Assembly: GCA_028278265.1 (NCBI GenBank)
Contig: JANQET010000197.1
Location: forward strand, 27,309-91,308
Direction of reading: 5' to 3'
DNA: 64,000 nucleotides
Source: Myxococcota bacterium
GTDB taxonomy: Bacteria > Myxococcota_A > Polyangia > JAAYKL01
Shown here: positions 62,165 through 64,000 of the stretch, piece by piece
How the letters are laid out: every line of letters begins with the position of its first letter
Numbering within the stretch: position 1 is the first letter of the stretch
The notes under the pieces: generated by a model
Database searches by the model: none
Told to the model about the DNA's origin: nothing
What the model saw: only the letters and a program-made list of their open reading frames with translations
Position numbers and translations under genes: made by a program

Positions 62165-63073
62165 TCAACCAGCGACCGCCGGCACATCGTCAACACGTGG
62201 ATGGTTGGTATTGCTCCATTGCCTGGGGGACTGGCCGTACATGCGTTTGAACTCCCTGCTGAATTGGGAAGAGCTCACATAGCCCACTTCCATTGCCGCT
62301 TCATTCACTGTCATTCCTTGAGCAATCTTCATCGCGGCGTTGTTCAGTCGGATGGACTTGACAAACTGGATGGGCGACATCGTGGTCGCCTGTTTGAATT
62401 TCCGGTGAAACACTGCCCGGCTCATTCCCACCTGTGCGGCCATCTCTTCGATGGTGACCGGTTCATCCAGGCGGGAGGACAAAAACTCAATCGCCCGGGC
62501 AATTTCATTGCCCACACCAAAGGCTCGTCTTGCGGAATCCCCCGCATCTCCTCTCAAAATGGCATAGTACACCTCGCGAAGCCGCCCATTGCCAAGTACG
62601 GCAGTATCCGCCCGGCTGTGCCCGAGTTTCAGCAGCCTCAATAGCGCTTCGATGAACGCGTCATCCCAGCGCGCGAGAGCAAACCCCTGGGGGAGCGGTC
62701 CGCCTTTCGGTTTTCGAATGGCGCCGGTTGCGCTCTCCATCTCGATTGCCAGTTCCGTCATCACCCTCGTGTCCAGGGAGATGAGGACGCCCAGGAGAGG
62801 ATTGTCCGGCGAAGCGGTGGGCGTGCCCGCCTCCACCGGCATCGACAGGGTGCAACACATGTAGTGCGTGTTGTCGTAAACATATTTCTTTCCATCCAGG
62901 ATGGCTTCCTTGGCCCCGTTCACAATGGCCACCACGGTGGGTTCATATACGGCGGGGGTGCAGCGAACCGGTTCTGAAATTCGGAAAAGCTGGACCCCTT
63001 TTACCCCGGTTTCCACCACGCCGTCCTCGCGGGTTCTCTGTTCAATGAGTTGTTTTATTTGCTGTTTGCTCAT
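62165..63073 (-). CDS. AraC-family transcriptional regulator with AraC N-terminal cupin-like domain
   Basis: EMAAQVGMSRAVFHRKFKQATTMSPIQFVKSIRLNNAAMKIAQGMTVNEAAMEVGYVSSSQFSREFKRMYGQSPRQW. Confidence 0.95.
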   Translation of the reverse strand: MSKQQIKQLIEQRTREDGVVETGVKGVQLFRISEPVRCTPAVYEPTVVAIVNGAKEAILDGKKYVYDNTHYMCCTLSMPVEAGTPTASPDNPLLGVLISLDTRVMTELAIEMESATGAIRKPKGGPLPQGFALARWDDAFIEALLRLLKLGHSRADTAVLGNGRLREVYYAILRGDAGDSARRAFGVGNEIARAIEFLSSRLDEPVTIEEMAAQVGMSRAVFHRKFKQATTMSPIQFVKSIRLNNAAMKIAQGMTVNEAAMEVGYVSSSQFSREFKRMYGQSPRQWSNTNHPRVDDVPAVAG

Positions 63074-63228
63074 GCCATTAACGTAGTGCCTAAAAATGCA
63101 CAAAACAACCCGGGTGATACAAATAGGCAATTTTTTGCGACTATGTCGCCTGTTTTTATCCAAGAACGAGAGTTATGCTTATTTCAGACAGGGGGAAATG
63201 CCTGTCCAATAATGCGGGAGGTAAGAAA

Positions 63229-64000
63229 ATGAAAACGACCATTTACAGCCTGTCAGCAACCATTGGGGTTTTGCTTCTGGTTCAAGCCTGCAACCAACCC
63301 CACAAACCAAGCACGGCAAATAGGAGTATGAAAATGGAGAACAAAACAGACATCGAAAAACTGAGCTCGGGAAAGAACGATATCACCTTCAACAGCCAAG
63401 GGTACACGCTGGCCGGTCACCTCTATGCTCCGGACGGGTTTGATCCGTCTGCAAAGTACCCGACAGTGGTCTTCTCGCCGCCGTTCAACCAGGTCAAGGA
63501 GCAGACCGGCGCCGTCTACGGCCGTCATCTGGCGGGCGAGGGCTACGTGACCCTCGTGTTCGATCATCTCGGCTATGGTGACAGCGACGGCGCGATTCGA
63601 AACAACGAGAACGCCTTCATCAAAATTGAGAGCATTCGAGATGCCATCAGCTACCTCGGCACGCTTCCGTTCGTCGATCGGGACAAGCTCTTCGGCCTGG
63701 GCGTGTGTGCGTCAGGTGGATACATGGCGCTGGTTGCGACGACGGACAAACGCTTGAAGGCCATCGCCACCGTCTCTGGCATGATGGGCAACAAAACGAG
63801 CTACTTCGAAGCTATGGACCGTGAGACCGTCACTCAGTTGATAGCGATGCAGAACGCGGGTCGTCAACGTGCATACGAGACGGGCGAGGTGGGGTACGTG
63901 GATGCGCTTGGTATTGAGGCGGAAGCGGAAGCGATTCGAGAAGGAGCCGCCCCTAGCGAAGGCTACGACTACTACATGACCGAACGGGCCGGCGCCGTTA
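63229..64000 (+). CDS. alpha/beta hydrolase (dienelactone-hydrolase-like) lipoprotein, partial at right edge
   Basis: My translation: MKTTIYSLSATIGVLLLVQACNQPHKPS...VFSPPFNQVKEQTGAVYGRHLAGEGYVTLVFDHLGYGDSDG...LFGLGVCASGGYMALVATTDKRLKAIATVSG; runs off the window. Confidence 0.85.
   Translation, partial: MKTTIYSLSATIGVLLLVQACNQPHKPSTANRSMKMENKTDIEKLSSGKNDITFNSQGYTLAGHLYAPDGFDPSAKYPTVVFSPPFNQVKEQTGAVYGRHLAGEGYVTLVFDHLGYGDSDGAIRNNENAFIKIESIRDAISYLGTLPFVDRDKLFGLGVCASGGYMALVATTDKRLKAIATVSGMMGNKTSYFEAMDRETVTQLIAMQNAGRQRAYETGEVGYVDALGIEAEAEAIREGAAPSEGYDYYMTERAGAV

Noticed and set aside
1-64000. rRNA, tRNA (including tRNA-Sec) and selA/selB/selD genes
   Set aside because: None recognised by eye in the window; structured-RNA search with tRNAscan/Infernal would be needed to exclude them.

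Overview
A 64 kb bacterial contig with an envelope- and lipoprotein-rich gene set; the lineage is probably deltaproteobacterial or Myxococcota-like (inference only). Main loci: an AAA ATPase at the left edge, ECF sigma with FecR/AgmX-like partner, a phenylalanine hydroxylase / pterin dehydratase / triplicated PTPS locus, a sigma-54 regulator, CotH-like protein, a RAYT-like transposase, a phosphatidylserine decarboxylase-like enzyme, alkaline phosphatase, DUF362, M28 and C25 peptidases, an ABC exporter, a TonB receptor and an AraC regulator. Most striking signal: a family of secreted thioredoxin-like lipoproteins, several with Asp/Ser-rich linkers, in which at least four members are split in the ORF track by an in-frame UGA at the redox-active Cys position (UPGC, UASC, UPSC, and a double-UGA UPFU). 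In all four a hairpin follows the UGA and places a G at nucleotide +18 in its apical loop, as expected for a bacterial SECIS. Cys versions (CMAC, CAPC) and one member lacking both residues (EPSG) lie in the same window. Two more candidate selenoproteins are present: an exported protein of no recognised family (UGA at 6597, strong hairpin) and a rhodanese whose catalytic Cys aligns with UGA, although that gene is also frameshifted. I read these as an undescribed cluster of envelope selenoproteins. Selenocysteine machinery is not in the window and must be sought elsewhere in the genome.
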